NCBI RefSeq assembly: GCF_025950085.1 | Contig: NZ_JAPDDS010000007.1 | Span: 219,796 to 283,795, forward strand | Length of the DNA stretch: 64,000 nucleotides | DNA from: Luteolibacter flavescens | GTDB taxonomy: Bacteria > Verrucomicrobiota > Verrucomicrobiia > Verrucomicrobiales > Akkermansiaceae | Reading direction: 5' to 3' | Shown: one piece after another, positions 60,524 to 64,000 of the stretch | Layout of the letters: each line of letters opens with the position of its first letter | Numbering within the stretch: position 1 is the first letter of the stretch | Translations under genes and position numbers: made by a program | Notes under the pieces: generated by a model | Told to the model about the DNA's origin: nothing | The model's input: only the letters and a program-made list of their open reading frames with translations | Database searches by the model: none

Positions 60524-63265
60524 TTATTGATCCTTTTTGCCGATAAGGTCCTCGATGCTGTCCTGAAGCCGGCTCAAAAGTGCGTCGTCCGCCACTTTCT
60601 TCCCATCGCGCGTGGTGATGTAGATCGTGTCCATCGCGGCACCCTTTTCGGTCGAAATCCGTGCGTTGGCGGTGTTCAGCCCGTGGGTATTGATCGCGTG
60701 GAACAGGTCGTGCAGCAGGCCGATACGGTCCACCGCCTGTACCTCGATCGCGGTGAATGCCGGGTGCAGGTTATTCGAGATGTAGGCGCGCACCGGGAAT
60801 TGCATCCCGTGGTCGTCCTTCGGCCGGAGCAGGTTCGGCTTCCGGCGGAAGTAGCGGGCGTGCTCGTATTTCTCCAGCAGGCCTACCTCGCGGAGCGTGG
60901 TGGACAGGCGCTTGCGCAGGGAGAGATCGGACACCGGCTCGAAGTTCGTGGTGCAGACTCGAAAGATATCCAGCACGATGCCGTCTGTCCGGGTGAAGAA
61001 GTCTGCGGCCAGGATGTTCAGCTCCTCCGAGGCGAGCGCGCAGCAGATCTTTTCCAGCAGCAGCGGGCGGTCGTGGGTGGCGATGACCAGCTCGGTGTAG
61101 CCCTTTTCCGGGCTGTCGAGCCACTGCAGCGAGCATTCGAAATTCGCCTCCTCGGCCTTCGGTCCCAGCTTCATCACCGCCTTCACGTGGGCGGCGACGG
61201 AGTCCGCCTCGCGGAAGCGGAAGTAGGCCTCCGGCATGCGGCGGAAGTGCTCATCCACGGATTCGGCATCCTCGTCCTTCAGCTCGGATTTCACCTCGTC
61301 CTTCAGCGCCTTCTTCTCGGTGCGGATGGAGGCGGCGTAGCGCTCCTTGCCCTCCTTGAGGAAGCGACGCGTGCTGGAGTGGAGCTGGAGCATCAGCGTT
61401 TCCTTCCAGCTCGACCATGCCTCGGAGTTCGTCCCGTTCGAGTCGGCGTAGGTGAAGAGCATCAGCAGGTCGAGACGCTCGGTCGTTTTGACGATGCGGG
61501 CGAATTCGGAGACCACGTCCGGGTCCTCGATATTCCGCGTGGTGGCGAAGCGCCAGAAGGTGAGGTGGTGGTCCACCAGATACATGATCAGAGCGCGGCG
61601 CGCTCCGTGGACCTGCAGGCGATTGCAGAGGCGGGACGCCAGCATCGCCGAGCCGTCGATGTGCTCGCGGACATTCTCGGCGCGGCCCGTGTCGTGCAGG
61701 ATCAGCGCGAGATAGAGTGCGTAGGGGTCCTCCGCTTCATGGAGAAGACGGCGGTAGATCGCTTTCTTCGGCTCCTCGTTGCCGACCAGCGCGTCGAGTT
61801 CCTCGATGCAGCGCAGCGTGTGCTCGTCGGCCGTGTAGCGGTGGAAGAACTCGTGCTGGACCAGGCAATCCAGCGCGCCGAACTCCGGCAGGTAGCGCCC
61901 GAGGAAGCCGACGCGATGCATCTGCCGCAGCGTGCGGGAGACATCGCCCTTTCGCTCGAGGATGCCCTGGAAGGTCTCGCGGTTCGCCTTCGAATAGCGG
62001 AAGGGCCGGTCGATCGCGTCGCGGTGCGCCTTGATCAGCTTCCGCATGTGCGGGCTCAGCCTCAGCCCGCGGACCTGCGTGTGTTGGAAGAGACGCATCA
62101 GCCGGTTCGGATCATCGTTGAAGATGTCGTTGTTCACCGGGTAGATGCGGCCTTCGCGAGCGATGAATCCGTCGAATTCTTCGCGCTTCTTCGTCCGCAG
62201 CATGAGGAAGGATCTTAGGCCGGTCACGGTGGTCTCTTCCTGCTCCAGCTCGAAGGCCTCCATCAGCGATCCCGTGTGTTGGTAGAGCGAGCGCGTGTGC
62301 AGGTAGTAGTCGCGCATGAAAGCCTCCGTGCGGCGGAGGATGCTGCGCTGCGGGTAGTTGAAATTCGTGGCCACCACGCCTTGTAACCGCAGCGTGAGCT
62401 GGTCGCTCGCGCGGCCCGCCTGATAGTGCAGTTCGTTGCGGACGCGATTGAGGAAGTCATACGCGGCCTCGATGTTCCGGAGCGCGCGCGCCGTGAGCAG
62501 GCGGCCGTCCACCAGGTCGCGCAGGTCGGTGCTGCCCCGCTTCACCCGGGTCACCCAGCGGATGTTGTGATAGTCGCGCATCCCCCCGCAGCCTTCCTTC
62601 ACGTTCGGCTCCTGGAGGAAGACGGTCTTGGAATACTTCTGGTGGCGGCTGCGGAGATCCTGACGGCGGAGTTCGAAGAATGCCTCCTGTCCCTTCGTCA
62701 GGCATTCCTTGTCGAAGCGGCTCTGGAACTCGGCGAAGAGCTTCTTGTCGCCCGCGATCATCCGCGCCTCGATCAGCGCGGTCTTGTTCTCCTGGTCGGC
62801 CTTCGCCTGCTCCAGGCACTCGGCCACCGAGCGGCAGGCGTGGCCCACCTTGAAGCCGACATCCCACATCAGGTAGAGGATCTCCTGGATCAACGAGGTC
62901 AGGTCTTCCGGCAGCTTGTTCGACGCGCGGGGCAGCAGGAAAAGCAGGTCGATGTCCGAGCAAGGATTCAGCGTGCCGCGGCCGTAGCCACCCACGGCTA
63001 CCAGCGCGAGGACCGGCGCTTCCTTGCGCTTCGACAGCGCGAGGTCGAAGAGCGACCGCAGCACCACATCGAGCAATTCGGCGCGCGCACTCGCGATCTC
63101 CAGCCCGCCCGCACCCGCGCGGTGGCGCAGCTTGATGCGGTGCTCCTCGATCTTCAGGAAGCGCTTGTAGAGCGCGATGCGCTCGGCAGGGGAAAGGTGG
63201 CCTTGCACCGCGGGCTTGAGAGCCGTCTTCGCATGGGCCTGAAGGGTTTTCAAATGGGTGGACAT
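60524..63265 (-). CDS. glnD: Bifunctional PII uridylyltransferase/uridylyl-removing enzyme
   Basis: The protein is 913 residues. The nucleotidyltransferase motif VAVGGYGRGTLNPCSDIDLL (near residue 90) and the GlnD-typical QEPNVKEGCGGMRDYHNIRW are followed by an HD domain with LALILHDTGRAENVREHIDG and two C-terminal ACT domains (ELVIATHDRPLLLEKICCAL and FTAIEVQAVDRIGLLHDLFH). The enzyme adds and removes UMP on PII proteins in response to glutamine. PII and glutamine synthetase genes are not in the window. Confidence 0.95.
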   Translation of the reverse strand: MSTHLKTLQAHAKTALKPAVQGHLSPAERIALYKRFLKIEEHRIKLRHRAGAGGLEIASARAELLDVVLRSLFDLALSKRKEAPVLALVAVGGYGRGTLNPCSDIDLLFLLPRASNKLPEDLTSLIQEILYLMWDVGFKVGHACRSVAECLEQAKADQENKTALIEARMIAGDKKLFAEFQSRFDKECLTKGQEAFFELRRQDLRSRHQKYSKTVFLQEPNVKEGCGGMRDYHNIRWVTRVKRGSTDLRDLVDGRLLTARALRNIEAAYDFLNRVRNELHYQAGRASDQLTLRLQGVVATNFNYPQRSILRRTEAFMRDYYLHTRSLYQHTGSLMEAFELEQEETTVTGLRSFLMLRTKKREEFDGFIAREGRIYPVNNDIFNDDPNRLMRLFQHTQVRGLRLSPHMRKLIKAHRDAIDRPFRYSKANRETFQGILERKGDVSRTLRQMHRVGFLGRYLPEFGALDCLVQHEFFHRYTADEHTLRCIEELDALVGNEEPKKAIYRRLLHEAEDPYALYLALILHDTGRAENVREHIDGSAMLASRLCNRLQVHGARRALIMYLVDHHLTFWRFATTRNIEDPDVVSEFARIVKTTERLDLLMLFTYADSNGTNSEAWSSWKETLMLQLHSSTRRFLKEGKERYAASIRTEKKALKDEVKSELKDEDAESVDEHFRRMPEAYFRFREADSVAAHVKAVMKLGPKAEEANFECSLQWLDSPEKGYTELVIATHDRPLLLEKICCALASEELNILAADFFTRTDGIVLDIFRVCTTNFEPVSDLSLRKRLSTTLREVGLLEKYEHARYFRRKPNLLRPKDDHGMQFPVRAYISNNLHPAFTAIEVQAVDRIGLLHDLFHAINTHGLNTANARISTEKGAAMDTIYITTRDGKKVADDALLSRLQDSIEDLIGKKDQ

Positions 63266-63300
63266 CCGCTACATGCAGACTGCGCGGATTTAGGCCCCGG

Positions 63301-63923
63301 TCAAGGCGGCGTGCCTGCGGCTTTCGGCAAGAGGTCGGCCAAAGGATTGCCGGGCAATGCTTTCAGGCCCTCGATCACGACGCGGGCGGTGAGCTTCGCT
63401 CCGGCGGCATTCGTGTGAGTGCCCTTGTCGGCGAAGAGCGCCCCGACTTCCTCCGGAGTCATCGAGGCATAGCGCGTGCCGATCAGGCCTGCGAGGTCGA
63501 GGTAAAGCACGCCCTCGGCCGTGGCGGAGTCCTTCACCCAGCCTCGCCACTGCTCCCAGTCGCCGGCAAATTTCCTGTGCGGGACGGGGGAGCACAGCAC
63601 GACGGTCGCGCCCTTGGCTTTGGCCGTTTGCGCGAAGTGCCTGAGATACCATCCATAGCTGCGGACAGTTTCCACGCTGCCGTCGGGCTTGGTCACCTGC
63701 TCGGTTTCTATGCCGATGCCCTTGACCGAGCCGCGGAATTTCCCGCGTTCGTCGAGCGGGCCGACGTCGTTGTGGCCGAACTGCACGAGCACCACGTCCC
63801 CGGGCTTCATGGTCGCCAGCATGTCGTCCCAGCGGCCTTCCGTGAAAAAGGTCCGCGAGGAACGGCCGCCGATCGCGCGGTTCACGACTTGCACTTTCGC
63901 GGGATCGAGCAGGGCAGGGATCT
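63301..63923 (-). pseudogene. 3' part of an SGNH (rhamnogalacturonan acetylesterase-like) gene interrupted by an insertion element
   Basis: The frame is open to the junction and encodes a recognisable C-terminal part: KIPALLDPAKVQVVNRAIGG, RSSRTFFTEGRWDDML, VVLVQFGHNDVGPLD with the block-III Asn, and LFADKGTHTNAAGA with the Asp-x-x-His. The nucleophile block GDST and the signal peptide, expected just upstream, are missing because the sequence switches to an IS481-type end at about 63924. An in-frame internal ATG (63894) would give a product without the active-site Ser. Family comparison is from memory. Confidence 0.75.
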
Positions 63924-64000
63924 TGTATAGACCGGGGACATAGGTAGCAGGTGTTCGGGGACATGGGTTACACCTTCAAGGAGGAGGAAACCATGCCTTG
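63924..64000 (+). mobile_element. Left end of an IS481-type insertion element (partial)
   Basis: The sequence begins TGTATAGACCGGGGACATAG, resembling ends of IS481-type elements known from memory. Two direct copies of CGGGGACAT (63933-63941 and 63956-63964) are spaced 23 bp apart, fitting subterminal transposase sites. A strong ribosome binding site (AAGGAGGAGG, 63979-63988) and an ATG follow. The rest is beyond the window, so neither the right end nor a target duplication can be seen. Confidence 0.75.
63993..64000 (+). CDS. Start of an IS481-family transposase (only the first codons)
   Basis: ATGCCTTG gives Met-Pro and two bases of a Trp codon (if the next base is G), which fits the MPW start common in this transposase group. 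The ribosome binding site upstream is excellent. Identity rests on this and the terminal sequences. Confidence 0.5.

Noticed and set aside
60527..62218. A 563-codon plus-strand frame inside glnD
   Set aside because: It is the complement of GlnD catalytic and ACT domains.
63290..63964. A 224-codon minus-strand frame starting inside the insertion element
   Set aside because: It is a different frame from the esterase, begins in the terminal sequence of the element and has an Arg/Pro-rich shadow composition.

Overview
The window is high-GC bacterial DNA, about 60-65 percent by eye, packed with protein genes on both strands. There are no rRNA, tRNA or CRISPR features. Gene content points to Verrucomicrobiota, most like Luteolibacter and relatives in Verrucomicrobiaceae/Akkermansiaceae; this is inference from content, not a database match. 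Supporting content: Gfo/Idh/MocA oxidoreductases beside a sugar phosphate isomerase and a ThuA protein, secreted SGNH hydrolases with an Asp-rich calcium-type segment, a b558-type succinate dehydrogenase anchor, BlaI/M56 pairs, GbsR regulators, and frequent GTG starts with weak ribosome binding sites.

Layout. 0-8 kb: edge of the sdhC gene, small membrane proteins, a lone OppF-type ATPase, tex with a clear terminator, an inverted pair of REP-like palindromes, a tandem pair of zinc-ribbon membrane proteins, a GNAT enzyme and a secreted CAP protein. 8-18 kb: signalling, with a NarL-type kinase/regulator pair, a lone NarL-type regulator, a single-domain receiver and a 1009-residue hybrid kinase, mixed with fasciclin, glycine-zipper and DUF892-like proteins. 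18-26 kb: genes of a stress-island type (topoisomerase IB operon, DUF2383 ferritin-like protein, TIGR02587/TIGR02588 pair, PQQ-type sugar dehydrogenase, LacI regulator, zinc metallopeptidase). 26-35 kb: an ABC exporter-like protein whose ATPase domain has lost every catalytic motif, HrpB helicase, a lower-GC orphan SLBB protein, TatA, an exonuclease-family lipoprotein and a GH13 amylase. 35-48 kb: a large lipoprotein, a lipid kinase/SanA pair, NagB, RhaM/RibBA, a sugar catabolism cluster (isomerase, two Gfo/Idh enzymes, ThuA) and an SGNH esterase. 48-55 kb: a GbsR regulator and TIGR01777 epimerase with matching operators, then a same-strand run from AI-2E transporter through CtaA, Rex, an ECF sigma factor and its anti-sigma to a deaminase. 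55-64 kb: TPR protein, PAS-AraC/nadD, a BlaI/M56 pair facing a lipoprotein gene across three copies of one operator, glnD, and at the right edge an SGNH esterase gene cut by an IS481-type element whose left end and first transposase codons are visible.

The strongest leads are: three copies of a 16-bp operator between blaI and a lipoprotein gene; the fully degenerate yet intact ABC nucleotide-binding domain; an anti-sigma factor fused to a YfbK-like protein lacking its vWA domain; the two 9-2-9 palindromes flanking gbsR; the REP pair in which all differences are compensatory; and the IS insertion at the right edge.
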